The translations under genes were made by a program, and so were the position numbers. A model generated the notes under the pieces. It made no database searches. It had not been told where the DNA came from and worked only from the letters and a program-made list of their open reading frames with translations. From Verrucomicrobiota bacterium (GTDB lineage Bacteria > Verrucomicrobiota > Verrucomicrobiia > JADLBR01), in assembly GCA_029560585.1 (NCBI GenBank), contig JAKQKQ010000201.1, positions 159,805 to 223,804 of the forward strand: DNA of 64,000 bases, written 5' to 3'. Below, piece after piece: positions 17,244 to 26,029 of the stretch. Numbering within the stretch: position 1 is the first letter of the stretch; every line of letters begins with the position of its first letter.

Positions 17244-18272
17244 TCACCAGTGGATAACGGCGCTGCCCCAGGTCAACCCACCGCCGAAAGCCACTAGCAG
17301 CACATTGTCGCCGCGTTTGACCTTGCCCATTCGCACGGCTTCGGCAAGGGCCACGGGAATCGATGCCGCGGACGTGTTGCCGTAGTGCTGAAGATTCACG
17401 TGGAACCGATCCATCCCGACCTTAAGCCGATCTGAGATCGCCTCGATGATCCGCATGTTGGCCTGGTGCGGAATCACGCAGTTGATATCGGAGAGCGCCA
17501 GCCCGCTCTTTTCAACCGCCCCCCTCGCCGCACTCAGCATCGCATTCACCGCAAGCTTGAACACCTCCCGCCCGCTCATGCGAATGAAGTGCATCTTGTC
17601 GCGCACGGTCTGCTCCGTGGCCGGCATGGCCGAACCCCCGGCCGGCACATTGAGGATTTCCTTCTGGGAGCCGTCCGCCCCCAGGTGCGTCGAAAGGATG
17701 CCCCGCCGCCCCGGTTCGTGCCGCAGCACGGCCGCGCCCGCGGCATCCCCAAAGAGGACGCATGTCGCCCGGTCGGTCCAGTCCGTGATCGCCGAAAGCT
17801 TGTCGGCCCCCACCACCAGAACGGTGTCATGCGTCCCGCTCGCCACGAATTGCCGCCCCACCTCCAGCGCGTAGATGAATCCAGAACAGGCGGCAGAAAG
17901 ATCAAACGCCGCCACTTTCCGCGCGCCCAGCTTGTGCTGCAATTGGCACGCGGTCGATGGAAACAGCATGTCGGGACTCGCGGTCGCAACCAGGATTAGG
18001 TCCACGTCGCCAGCCGCCAACCCCGCATCGGCCAACGCCGCCCTCGCCGCCTCCACCCCAAGGTCCGAGGTCGCCTGCCCCGGGGCCGCTATGTGACGCT
18101 CCCGTATTCCGGAACGCGTCAGGATCCACTCGTCGGTGGTGTCCACCATCTTCTCGAGTTCCTGGTTCGTCAGCACCCGCTCGGGCGCGTACGATCCGAT
18201 CCCCGCGATATGGACGCTTCTACCTAACCGGGCGGTGCCCGGCGCGCTCGTATCAGACTCGGCTGGCTTCAT
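17244..18272 (-). CDS. fabH: 3-oxoacyl-ACP synthase III (FabH)
   Basis: This 342-residue enzyme starts fatty acid synthesis by condensing an acyl-CoA (usually acetyl-CoA) with malonyl-ACP. The catalytic triad is visible: Cys in SAACSGFIYAL, His in VIPHQANMR and Asn in HYGNTSAAS. The start at 18272 follows the plsX stop by one base; an upstream in-frame extension runs into plsX and is rejected. The gene is the last of coaD-DUF177-rpmF-plsX-fabH, a conserved bacterial order. It has a slightly long N-terminus (about 18 residues) before the conserved IAGIGSYAPE. Confidence 0.95.
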   Translation of the reverse strand: MKPAESDTSAPGTARLGRSVHIAGIGSYAPERVLTNQELEKMVDTTDEWILTRSGIRERHIAAPGQATSDLGVEAARAALADAGLAAGDVDLILVATASPDMLFPSTACQLQHKLGARKVAAFDLSAACSGFIYALEVGRQFVASGTHDTVLVVGADKLSAITDWTDRATCVLFGDAAGAAVLRHEPGRRGILSTHLGADGSQKEILNVPAGGSAMPATEQTVRDKMHFIRMSGREVFKLAVNAMLSAARGAVEKSGLALSDINCVIPHQANMRIIEAISDRLKVGMDRFHVNLQHYGNTSAASIPVALAEAVRMGKVKRGDNVLLVAFGGGLTWGSAVIHW

Positions 18273-18273
18273 G

Positions 18274-19317
18274 CTATGCTTGGGGTTGGGGCGCGGCCTC
18301 CTCGGCCGGGCCAAACAGTTCGCGGGCGGCCGCGATCCTTTCTACGATGTGCGGGTTCAGGTCGTGGCTTATCGATTCCGCCGCCACGCGGATGGCGTTG
18401 GTGATTGCTAAAGGACTCGATGCCCCGTGCGCGATAATGCAGACGCCATTGACTCCGAGCAGCGGCGATCCGCCATACTCCTCGTAGTTCGTCTTTCGCC
18501 GGATCGCCCGGAACGCGCCCCTCGCGAGCATCGCCCCGAACATCCTCACCGGATTCTGCGCCAGCTCGTGCTTCAGCCAGTGGAGCATCGCCCCGGCGAT
18601 GCTCTCCGTGGTCTTCAGCATCACGTTGCCCACGAAACCATCCGTCACCACCACCTCCACCGGATGCTCGAAAAGATCGTGCCCCTCCACATTCCCGCGA
18701 AAGTTTATGGGCAGCGCGCTCAGCAGCTTGAACACCTCCCGCGTCAGGTCGTTGCCCTTGGCCTCCTCGGTCCCGATGCTCATCAACCCAACCGAGGGAT
18801 TCGTGTAGCCCAGCACGTGCTCCGAATACGCCGCCCCCATGATCGCGTACTGCCCGAGATGCACCGGCTTCGCATCGATGTTCGCCCCCGCGTCAATCAG
18901 TACGAAAAGATTGGTCTCCGTCGGCATCACGGTCGCGATGCCCGGGCGCACGACGCCGGGCAGGGTCCGCAGTCGCACCGTGGACGCCGCGACCGCCGCC
19001 CCCGTGTGACCCGCTGACACCACCGCCTGCGCGTCGCCGCGCTTGACCAGATCCACCGCCCGGCTGATCGAGGAATCCTTCTTCCGGCGCACGCTGTCGA
19101 TAGCCGCGTCGCCCATCTCCACTACCTGCAATGCCGGAACGATCTCCACCCGCGGCGAAACCGGCCCGTGCTTGTCCAGCTCCGCCTTCAGGTCGGCCTC
19201 GCGGCCCACGAGATACAGCCTCTCGATCTGGGGAAACCTCCGGAGGGCCTCAATGGCTCCCGAGACGGGATTGGCCGGGGCCCAATCCCCCCCCATGCCA
19301 TCGAGGGCGATCTTCAT
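18274..19317 (-). CDS. plsX: Phosphate acyltransferase PlsX
   Basis: This 347-residue enzyme makes acyl-phosphate from acyl-ACP for phospholipid synthesis. Its start is typical (MKIALDGMGGDWAP). Conserved stretches include SAGHTGA (about residue 100), ANIDAKPVHLGQYA (about 168) and VVTDGFVGNVMLKT (about 226). It lies between rpmF and fabH with 19- and 1-base gaps. The C-terminus ends in an Ala/Glu/Gln-rich tail that is not conserved. The call is unambiguous. Confidence 0.96.
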   Translation of the reverse strand: MKIALDGMGGDWAPANPVSGAIEALRRFPQIERLYLVGREADLKAELDKHGPVSPRVEIVPALQVVEMGDAAIDSVRRKKDSSISRAVDLVKRGDAQAVVSAGHTGAAVAASTVRLRTLPGVVRPGIATVMPTETNLFVLIDAGANIDAKPVHLGQYAIMGAAYSEHVLGYTNPSVGLMSIGTEEAKGNDLTREVFKLLSALPINFRGNVEGHDLFEHPVEVVVTDGFVGNVMLKTTESIAGAMLHWLKHELAQNPVRMFGAMLARGAFRAIRRKTNYEEYGGSPLLGVNGVCIIAHGASSPLAITNAIRVAAESISHDLNPHIVERIAAARELFGPAEEAAPQPQA

Positions 19318-19336
19318 CGCGCGTGCGCCCGGTGGC

Positions 19337-19525
19337 TCACTCTGCCGCCGACTCGATGGTCAGCACCTGCCTGCCACGATGGTACCCGCATGACGGGCAA
19401 ACGCGGTGCGACAAGAATTTCGCCCCGCACTGCGGGCACTCGGTCAGCTTCGGAGCGCGCCAGCGATTCGCCGCCTTGCGGATCCGCATTCGCATCTTTG
19501 AACTTCTGCGCTTCGGGACGCCCAT
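19337..19525 (-). CDS. rpmF: 50S ribosomal protein L32
   Basis: This 62-residue protein begins MGVPKRRSSKMR, the standard L32 N-terminus. It carries two zinc-binding cysteine pairs (CPQCG and CPSCGYH), so it is the zinc-containing (C+) form. It lies between the DUF177 gene (6 bases upstream) and plsX, as in many bacteria. Confidence 0.96.
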   Translation of the reverse strand: MGVPKRRSSKMRMRIRKAANRWRAPKLTECPQCGAKFLSHRVCPSCGYHRGRQVLTIESAAE

Positions 19526-19531
19526 AATCTA

Positions 19532-19999
19532 TCAATCCTTCTCTTCCTTTTCCTCGCCCAGCTTATCAAGGGCCGACCAGACATCAGAATGCATCGATGT
19601 CGGCCTATCACCAGCCACACCACCCCAGCTTTCGCCCGTTATCGGGCACCGCTGCGATGCGTCCAATTCGCACCGGACGTAGGCGGGTAAAGCAAGTAGG
19701 ATGTCTTCCCGGACCTGTTCCGTCAAGTCCACGCACTCGGCTTCGGGTTTCTCTACCAGGACCGTGAAATCGGCCACCTCCACGGATACCGGCAGCGGGT
19801 GCAAACAGCGAGCGCAGGGCGACGTGCCCTCCAAACTGAGTTTGCCCCTCACTAAAAGGCTCCCGCCGCGGTACGTCGCCTCCACGCGATAGCGGACGGG
19901 GCCCGCGGGTGTAAAATCCGGCCAGGCAACGAGATCTGGAGGCTCCTCGCCCTCCAAGACCAGCCCTTCGTCGGGGATCTGAAGAACATGAATTTTCAT
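19532..19999 (-). CDS. DUF177 (YceD-family) protein
   Basis: This 155-residue protein of the DUF177/YceD family is linked by gene order to L32 and to 23S rRNA accumulation. The cysteine-containing motif SPCARCLHPLPVSV is present in the middle, and the C-terminal acidic part contains VDLTEQVREDILLALP, the conserved family block. A third Cys region (VRCELDASQRCPITG) lies further on. The ATG overlaps the coaD stop (ATGA). The rpmF gene follows within six bases. Confidence 0.88.
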   Translation of the reverse strand: MKIHVLQIPDEGLVLEGEEPPDLVAWPDFTPAGPVRYRVEATYRGGSLLVRGKLSLEGTSPCARCLHPLPVSVEVADFTVLVEKPEAECVDLTEQVREDILLALPAYVRCELDASQRCPITGESWGGVAGDRPTSMHSDVWSALDKLGEEKEEKD

Positions 20000-20496
20000 C
20001 GTGTGGCCCGAAACTTGACCCGCAGGGCCCGATCTACGTTGGGCGGCACCAGGGCGGAAACATCCCCGTCCAGTTGCGAGATCTCTTTGATCAGCGACGA
20101 ACTCAGATAAATCAGGCTCTCCTTGGGCATCAGGAAGATCGTCTCGATCTCCGGCGCGAAATTGCGATTCACCAGCGCGAGCTGGAACTCGAACTCGAAA
20201 TCCGCCACGGCCCGGAGTCCCCGGACGATGGCGGTCACCTGCCGCCGCCGGGCGAAGTTTATCAGCAGGCCCTCGAACACCACGATCTCGACGCGGTCCC
20301 CGGCCCCCGCCAAGGCCTCCCGGGCCAGCGCCATGCGTTCCTGGGCCGTGAACAGCGTTGTCTTCGGGGTATGGACCGCGATCCCGACGATCACACGGTC
20401 AAAGAGCTCAAGCGCCCTTTGCGTAACGTCCAAGTGCCCGTTCGTTAACGGGTCGAAACTGCCGGGATACAGTGCCACTCTTTCGGGCCGGTCCAT
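19996..20496 (-). CDS. coaD: Phosphopantetheine adenylyltransferase CoaD
   Basis: This 166-residue enzyme catalyses the fourth step of coenzyme A synthesis, joining ATP and 4'-phosphopantetheine. The nucleotidyltransferase motif is YPGSFDPLTNGHLDV near the start, and the second signature is YLSSSLIKEIS at about residue 130. RGLRAVADFEFEFQL is also typical. It is the first gene of the minus-strand operon, divergent from argH across 119 bases, and overlaps the DUF177 gene. Confidence 0.96.
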   Translation of the reverse strand: MDRPERVALYPGSFDPLTNGHLDVTQRALELFDRVIVGIAVHTPKTTLFTAQERMALAREALAGAGDRVEIVVFEGLLINFARRRQVTAIVRGLRAVADFEFEFQLALVNRNFAPEIETIFLMPKESLIYLSSSLIKEISQLDGDVSALVPPNVDRALRVKFRATR

Positions 20497-20551
20497 CTAT
20501 GCACTTTTCGGCCCGAAGACCCATCATTCAACCTAAATCTTGGCCTGGGAC

Positions 20552-20592
20552 GTCGGTTGTTGGATGTCCGTTGTTGGGGGTTGAAGACCCCC
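20552..20592. repeat. Short tandem repeat and hairpin between coaD and argH
   Basis: Two near-identical 12-mers (GTCGGTTGTTGG and GTCCGTTGTTGG) lie 14 bases apart. A hairpin with a 5-bp stem (GGGGG / CCCCC) and a 7-base loop follows directly. It sits in the divergent intergenic region, 24 bases before the argH start, so it cannot terminate either gene; it could be regulatory or a degenerate repeat. Confidence 0.45.
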
Positions 20593-20615
20593 GGCCCGCG
20601 GGTTAGCCTGCCCCC

Positions 20616-22067
20616 ATGGCTGGCACAGGTGCCAATACACCCTGGGGCGGGCGCTTTCATGAGCCGCCCGAGGAAAAGGTCCGCCGATTCACGGAATCGG
20701 TCTCCTTCGACCGCCGCCTCGCGGAGCACGACATCCGCGGAAGCCTCGCGCACGCCCGCATGCTCGCCTCCAGCAGCCTCATTACAGCCCAGGAATGCTC
20801 GGACATCCAGGGCGGCCTTGCGAAAATCGCCGCAGACATCCGGGACGGCCGGTTCACGTGGCGCGAGGACCTCGAGGATGTCCACATGAACATCGAGGCG
20901 GCGCTCACCGAGATCACGCCCGCCGGGGCCAAGCTTCACACCGCGCGCAGCCGCAACGACCAGGTCGCCACCGCCATGCGCCTCTGGCTGAAGGATGAGA
21001 TCCGCGCCCAGCAGGCCGCCATCCGGCGCCTCCAGGGCTCCCTCCTCCGCGCCGCGAGCGACCAACCCGGCGCCGTGATGCCCGGCTACACCCACATGCA
21101 GCGGGCCCAGCCCGTGTCCCTCGCCCACCACCTCTTGGCCTACGTCGAGATGCTCGACCGCGACCACGGCCGACTGGGTGATGCCTTTGCCCGGACCAAC
21201 GTCTGCCCCCTCGGCTGCGGGGCGATCGCCGGAAGCACGCTCCCCGTCGATCGGGAGTTCACCGCACGCGACCTCGGTTTCGTCGACGCGCGCGGACGGC
21301 CACGCATCGCCATGAATTCCATGGACGCGGTCAGCGACCGCGATTTCGTCGCCGAATTCCTCGCGTCGGCCGCGCTCTGCGCCGTGCACCTCTCCCGCCT
21401 CGCCGAGGACCTCATCCTCTGGTGTTCCGCGGAGTTCGGGTTCGCCCGGCTCGCCGACGCCCATACGACGGGTTCCAGCCTCATGCCGCAGAAGAAGAAC
21501 CCCGACGTGCCAGAGCTGGTGCGCGGCAAGTGCGGCCGCGTCACGGGCAACCTGGTGGCCCTCCTCGTCACCCTCAAGGGCCTGCCCATGACCTACAACC
21601 GCGACCTGCAGGAGGACAAACAGCGGCTTTTCGACACCGCGGACACGCTCCGCGACTCTCTCGACCTCATGGCCGACGTCGTGGCCGGCGCACAATTCAA
21701 CGGCAAGGCCATGCGCCGCGCCGCGTCCGATCCATCCGCCCTCGCAACCGACATCGCCGACGATCTGGTCCGCCGCGGTGTTCCCTTCCGGGAGGCGCAC
21801 CGGCTGGTGGGCACCGCCGTCCGAATCGCTCAAGATTCTGGACGGGACATCGGCGGGCTCGAGCGGGAGGAGTGGCTCGCCATCTCCCCCGCACTGGCCA
21901 GCGCCGCAGACCTCCTCCGCTCCGGCGCCCGCCGACGGCTCGATGCCCGCACGTCAGCCGGCTCTCCAAACCCCCGTCTGGTCCGCAAAGAGATCGCGCG
22001 CTGGCGACGCCTCCTCAGAGATGAACCGCCCACCGCGGGACACCCCAAAGACACCCGCGATGCCTAG
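20616..22067 (+). CDS. argH: Argininosuccinate lyase
   Basis: This 483-residue enzyme of the last step of arginine synthesis cleaves argininosuccinate to arginine and fumarate. The fumarase-superfamily signature is intact as GSSLMPQKKNPDVPEL (about residue 285). The N-terminal WGGRF and the TARSRNDQVATAMRL block (about 107) are also standard, as is the HMQRAQPVSLAHHLLAY stretch. The ATG at 20616 gives a normal start. The NnrS-like gene begins inside its 3' end. Confidence 0.96.
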   Translation: MAGTGANTPWGGRFHEPPEEKVRRFTESVSFDRRLAEHDIRGSLAHARMLASSSLITAQECSDIQGGLAKIAADIRDGRFTWREDLEDVHMNIEAALTEITPAGAKLHTARSRNDQVATAMRLWLKDEIRAQQAAIRRLQGSLLRAASDQPGAVMPGYTHMQRAQPVSLAHHLLAYVEMLDRDHGRLGDAFARTNVCPLGCGAIAGSTLPVDREFTARDLGFVDARGRPRIAMNSMDAVSDRDFVAEFLASAALCAVHLSRLAEDLILWCSAEFGFARLADAHTTGSSLMPQKKNPDVPELVRGKCGRVTGNLVALLVTLKGLPMTYNRDLQEDKQRLFDTADTLRDSLDLMADVVAGAQFNGKAMRRAASDPSALATDIADDLVRRGVPFREAHRLVGTAVRIAQDSGRDIGGLEREEWLAISPALASAADLLRSGARRRLDARTSAGSPNPRLVRKEIARWRRLLRDEPPTAGHPKDTRDA

Positions 22068-23235
22068 GCGCCCTTTCACCGCGCTTATCGCGGGCCAGCC
22101 CTACCGTTTGCTGTTCCCAACGGGGACATTGCTCGCCATCCACGGGGCGCTCCTCTGGCCGCTGCACGCCTGGGGCTTCCTCCCAACGTACCCCGGCGTC
22201 GCGCACGCGCGGATCATGACCCAGGGTTTTCTCGCGTGCTTCGTGTTCGGGTTCCTCGGAACGGCCGCCCCCCGCCTAATCGGTGCGCCGGGGCTCACGC
22301 TCATCGAGGTGGCCTCCATCGCCGCACTGCTGGTCGCGGCCGCGGGCCTGCACACCACCGGTCATTCACTGTGGGGCGACCAGATCTTCCTCCTCGCACT
22401 GCTCTTCCTGATCGCCGCGTTCGGTCTTCGGATCATCATCCGCAGGGACGTGCCGCCCCCTTCCTTCGCGATCGCCGCGCTAGGGTTGCTGTCCGCACTG
22501 GTGGGCGATGCGCTCTTCATTTTTGGGCCGCTCGCCGACCTGCCACCGTGGCATGATGCGCTCGCGCGGCTTCTGGTATATCAGGGATTTCTCCTCCTGC
22601 CCGTGCTCGGGGTGGGGGCGTTCCTCTTGCCCCGTTTCTTTGATCTGCCCAACCGGCAGGACTTCCCAGAATCCATCGCGCCCCCAAAGGGCTGGACATT
22701 GGCCACCGCATGGTCGCTGGCGTGTGGAATGGCGGTGCTCCTGTCCTTCGTCTGGGAGGCCCTGGGCCACAAAAGGTCGGCCAACCTCGGCCGGGCGCTC
22801 GTGGTGGGCACTTTCCTCCTCTGGCAATTGCCACCATTCCGGGCCAAGGCAACGGGCACGATCTCCCGCTGCGTCGCCACGGCCCTCCTGTTCCTGACGT
22901 GTGCCTACCCCACCGCCGCCCTCGCGCCTCCCCCTGCGGTTGCCTGGGCGCATCTGCTCTTCATCGGCGGGTTCGGCATGCTCACCTTCGCGGTCGCGAC
23001 CCGCGTCATTCTCGGCCACAGCGGCGCCGGACACCTGTTTCGCAAACCCATCCGTTCCCTCCTGGCCTTCGCCATCCTGGCCGTCCTCGCGCTGGCCACG
23101 CGAGTTTCCGCAGACTTTTTGCCCACCATCCGCCTCTCCCACCTCGCCTACGCGGCCATAGCTTGGATCGCGGGCGTCGTCACTTGGTCCGCCGCCGTAC
23201 TTCCGCGGGTCGCCACACCAGACCCGGAGGATTAG
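22060..23235 (+). CDS. NnrS family membrane protein
   Basis: This 391-residue protein has about 12 transmembrane helices and belongs to the NnrS family, haem- and copper-containing membrane proteins linked to nitric oxide or nitrosative stress. Features include PYRLLFPTG near the N-terminus, the HARIMTQGF motif (about residue 46) with a likely metal-ligand His, and HLLFIGGFGMLTFAVATRVILGHSG (about 300), the family's most conserved block. The ATG at 22060 overlaps the argH stop by eight bases; the ATG at 22021 is an alternative. No nitrite or NO reductase gene is near it. Confidence 0.85.
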   Translation: MPRRPFTALIAGQPYRLLFPTGTLLAIHGALLWPLHAWGFLPTYPGVAHARIMTQGFLACFVFGFLGTAAPRLIGAPGLTLIEVASIAALLVAAAGLHTTGHSLWGDQIFLLALLFLIAAFGLRIIIRRDVPPPSFAIAALGLLSALVGDALFIFGPLADLPPWHDALARLLVYQGFLLLPVLGVGAFLLPRFFDLPNRQDFPESIAPPKGWTLATAWSLACGMAVLLSFVWEALGHKRSANLGRALVVGTFLLWQLPPFRAKATGTISRCVATALLFLTCAYPTAALAPPPAVAWAHLLFIGGFGMLTFAVATRVILGHSGAGHLFRKPIRSLLAFAILAVLALATRVSADFLPTIRLSHLAYAAIAWIAGVVTWSAAVLPRVATPDPED

Positions 23236-23318
23236 GCCACCCCGAGGTTCGCTTTGACAAACGCTTGGAATCGCACACAGGATTAATCTATCGCGGTCAC
23301 CACCCCAAAATCACCCCC

Positions 23319-24335
23319 ATGCCTCAAAAAGCTTACGCGCGCGCCGGCGTCGATATCGACCTCGCCAATCGTCTGAAATCACGACTCGGAGCCAGGCTCC
23401 GGACGACCCACCGACCGGAGGTACTCGGTCGCGTCGGCGGATTCGGCGGCCTGTTCCGCGCCAGTTTTCCGGGCCATCGCGATCCCGTCCTCGTCGCCTC
23501 CATCGATGGCGTGGGCACCAAGCTCAAGGTCGCATTCCTTCTGGACAAGCACGACACCGTCGGGGCCGACCTCGTCAATCACTGCATCAACGACATCCTC
23601 ACGCTCGGCGCCGAACCGCTGTTCTTCCTGGACTACATCGGAGCCGGAAAACTTGAGCCGCGCATCTTCGGGTCCCTCATCAAGGGCATGTCCAAGGCCT
23701 GCGCCCAAGCCGGTTGCGCGCTGCTGGGCGGCGAGACCGCGCAGATGCCGGGATTCTACCCACCGGGCGAGTACGACCTCGCGGGCTGCATCGTCGGACT
23801 GGTCGATCGCGCCCGAATCATCGATGGCTCCTCGATCCGGCCGGGCGACGCCATCATCGGCCTCCCCGCATCCGGCCTCCACACCAACGGCTATAGCCTG
23901 GCGCGCAAGATCCTGTTCGACGACATGGGCCTCGGCCCGCGCGATCGACTCCCCGGCCTGCGGTTGCCCATCGGCCAAGAACTCCTCCGCACGCACGTCT
24001 GCTACCTGCCGGCGATCCGCCGGCTCATGCGGCGAATCCCCGTCAAAGGGATGGCCCACATCACCGGTGGCGGGCTCGTGGATAATCTCCCCCGCATTTT
24101 GCCCGACGGCGCCCGCGCCATCATCGATACGAAGTCTTGGTCCGTGCCCTCGCTCTTCAAAACCCTGCGCGACCGGGGCGGTTTGGGCGACGCCGAGGCC
24201 TATCAGGTCTTCAACATGGGCATCGGTTACGTCGTCATCGTCGATGCCCGCCACGCCAAGCGCACCATGACCATTCTGCGCGGCCGACGGATCGGCTCCG
24301 TCGAGCGAGGCCCCACAGGCGTCGCCCTGGTCTGA
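23319..24335 (+). CDS. purM: Phosphoribosylformylglycinamidine cyclo-ligase
   Basis: This 338-residue AIR synthase catalyses the fifth step of purine synthesis. It has the N-terminal YARAGVDIDLANRL and the conserved SIDGVGTKLKVAF (about residue 58), HCINDILTLGAEPLFFLDY, LLGGETAQMPGFY and MAHITGGGLVDNLPR blocks. The ATG at 23319 gives the conserved start (PQKAYARAGVD); the frame is open far upstream but without homology. It is convergent with the inositol-phosphatase gene, which ends 28 bases on. Confidence 0.96.
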   Translation: MPQKAYARAGVDIDLANRLKSRLGARLRTTHRPEVLGRVGGFGGLFRASFPGHRDPVLVASIDGVGTKLKVAFLLDKHDTVGADLVNHCINDILTLGAEPLFFLDYIGAGKLEPRIFGSLIKGMSKACAQAGCALLGGETAQMPGFYPPGEYDLAGCIVGLVDRARIIDGSSIRPGDAIIGLPASGLHTNGYSLARKILFDDMGLGPRDRLPGLRLPIGQELLRTHVCYLPAIRRLMRRIPVKGMAHITGGGLVDNLPRILPDGARAIIDTKSWSVPSLFKTLRDRGGLGDAEAYQVFNMGIGYVVIVDARHAKRTMTILRGRRIGSVERGPTGVALV

Positions 24336-24363
24336 CCGAAAACTGGCGCGCCACTTGCCCGAA

Positions 24364-25104
24364 TCAGCGACTATTGAGTACTTGGATCACCTCGCCGTGC
24401 AAACCGGGCGGCGCCGCCACGGCCGAGTTTCCGGCGAGCACATCGCTGCCGTCCCATGCCGTGATCAAGCCGCCCGCACCGCGCACCACCGGCACGAGCG
24501 GCAGCACGTCCCAGGGCATCATGACCGCATCCATCATCACGTCGGCAAGACCGGCCGCCAAAAGAAAGTACCCGTAGCAATCGCCCCAACCCCGGATCAC
24601 CCCGGCCCGCCCCATCAGGCGACGTAATCCAGCGGACCCCTTGTGCTGCTCGATCAGGCGCTCGTCGGTGTACAGCACGGTCGCGTCCTCGATCCGCACC
24701 GTGCCCCGCACCCTGACCTCCCGGCCATCAAGCGTCGTCCTGAAACCGTCCCCGAGGCACAGGTGCCCCAAGGCGGGAAGATGGATTGCGCCCGCGATGG
24801 GCTTCCCGCCCTTGAGCAATCCTATCAGCGTGCCAAACAGCGGGCAGCCATGGACAAAGGAGATTGTCCCATCAATCGGATCCAGGATCCACTTGAACTC
24901 GGCCCCAGGATTATCCTCCCCATACTCCTCCCCAAGAATCCCGTGCGCCGGAAAACGCGCGCGGATCATTTCGCGCATGAGGCACTCGGCCTCTCGATCC
25001 GCCCGAGTGACGACCGATCGATCCGCCTTTCGCTCCACCGCCAGCCCCGGCCGCTCAAAATACTTCCCGATCAATTCCCCGCTCGCCTCGGCCAGTTCCT
25101 GCAT
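24364..25104 (-). CDS. Inositol monophosphatase family protein, probably HisN-type histidinol phosphatase
   Basis: This is a 246-residue Mg2+-dependent phosphatase of the IMPase superfamily. The metal-binding motifs are GILGEEYGED, WILDPIDGTISFVHG and the C-terminal PWDVLPLVPVVRGAGG. The overall pattern (EYFERP-like start, WGDCYGYFLLAAG block near residue 170) resembles HisN-type histidinol-phosphate phosphatases more than SuhB, but specificity cannot be fixed from sequence alone. The ATG at 25104 fits the family N-terminus; a GTG at 25140 would add 12 residues. No clear ribosome-binding site supports either. Confidence 0.8.
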   Translation of the reverse strand: MQELAEASGELIGKYFERPGLAVERKADRSVVTRADREAECLMREMIRARFPAHGILGEEYGEDNPGAEFKWILDPIDGTISFVHGCPLFGTLIGLLKGGKPIAGAIHLPALGHLCLGDGFRTTLDGREVRVRGTVRIEDATVLYTDERLIEQHKGSAGLRRLMGRAGVIRGWGDCYGYFLLAAGLADVMMDAVMMPWDVLPLVPVVRGAGGLITAWDGSDVLAGNSAVAAPPGLHGEVIQVLNSR

Positions 25105-25279
25105 GAATTTCAAAAATGACCCAACTGCTTCCTGTGCCACGGGACCGAGCTTATGCGTCGTGCCGGTGGACCTCAAGGCCCCATCGCCGCGACCGGCCCC
25201 CGCAGGTGGTCGTCCGCTGTCCTTGAGACGACGAACGCCTTCGCTGGCGCAATCGCCCAGATCCGCATACATTACCCCA

Positions 25280-26008
25280 GTGAAGCCCGGCCTCATGTGC
25301 GTCGCGATCGCCTTGGCCTCCGCGCTTGCCGCGGGCAGGGCCACCGCCGCACCGCGCGATCAGCCCGCCTACAAAGATGCGGACGCCTATGACAACGCCA
25401 TGTCCGCCATGCGGCGTGGCAAGGACCCCAATAAACTCGCCACCCGCTCCGCAATCGACAGCCGCGTTCTCACTTTGGGCACAAATGGCCAGTGGAGGGT
25501 CGAGAAACCTGGCAGCGCGGGTTACTATCAGGATACCGCCACCGTGCTCCAGCGCGACAACGGCGGCGGCCTCCAGGTCACCCAGAAGGGCGAGGGCATC
25601 AAAGACCGCTCCGCCAACCGCTATGCGTCCGATATGCAGATCGTCCGAGAGCAACTCGCGAACGCACAGCGCTTCAAATACGCCATCACGGATAGCTGGG
25701 GCCGCCCCGAGGACATGGAAAAATACAAGAAGGGTGACTGCGCCGACAAGAGCTTCTGGCTCGCGGCAAAATTGACCGAGTACGGCTTCAATGACGTCCG
25801 CGTTGTCCTCGGTCACCGCGAGGGTGCCCCCGTCGGCCACGCCTGGGTCGAATTGCCCGTCAACGGCACCGCCTACATCCTCGAAACCACCACCGCCGAC
25901 CCCCCTCAGAAAAGAGAGGTTGCCGGTTATCGCTACGACGCCGAACACCCCACCGTCGGCTTCTTCGACAGAGACGGATTCCACCCCGTGGCCAAGAAAT
26001 CGCCGTAG
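25280..26008 (+). CDS. Secreted transglutaminase-like cysteine protein
   Basis: This 242-residue protein has an N-terminal signal peptide (KPGLMCVAIALASALAAGRATA). The C-terminal half resembles the transglutaminase-like / bacterial cysteine proteinase fold: Cys in KKGDCADKSFWLA (about residue 155), His in VGHAWVELP (about 192) and an acidic residue in YILETTTA. This is the expected Cys-His-Asp/Glu order. Such proteins act on peptides or the envelope; the substrate is unknown. A GTG at 25280 and an ATG five codons later are both possible; the GTG keeps the basic residue that starts the signal peptide. It is divergent from the phosphatase gene. Confidence 0.68.
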   Translation: MKPGLMCVAIALASALAAGRATAAPRDQPAYKDADAYDNAMSAMRRGKDPNKLATRSAIDSRVLTLGTNGQWRVEKPGSAGYYQDTATVLQRDNGGGLQVTQKGEGIKDRSANRYASDMQIVREQLANAQRFKYAITDSWGRPEDMEKYKKGDCADKSFWLAAKLTEYGFNDVRVVLGHREGAPVGHAWVELPVNGTAYILETTTADPPQKREVAGYRYDAEHPTVGFFDRDGFHPVAKKSP

Positions 26009-26029
26009 CGCGGGGCACCGGCGCAAGGT

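Noticed and set aside
20445..21833. 462-codon minus-strand frame over argH
   Set aside because: It is antisense to argH, whose motifs are intact, and shows no domain.
24336..24363. Palindrome TGGCGCGCCA between purM and the phosphatase gene
   Set aside because: It is too short and lacks a T-tract to be called a terminator.
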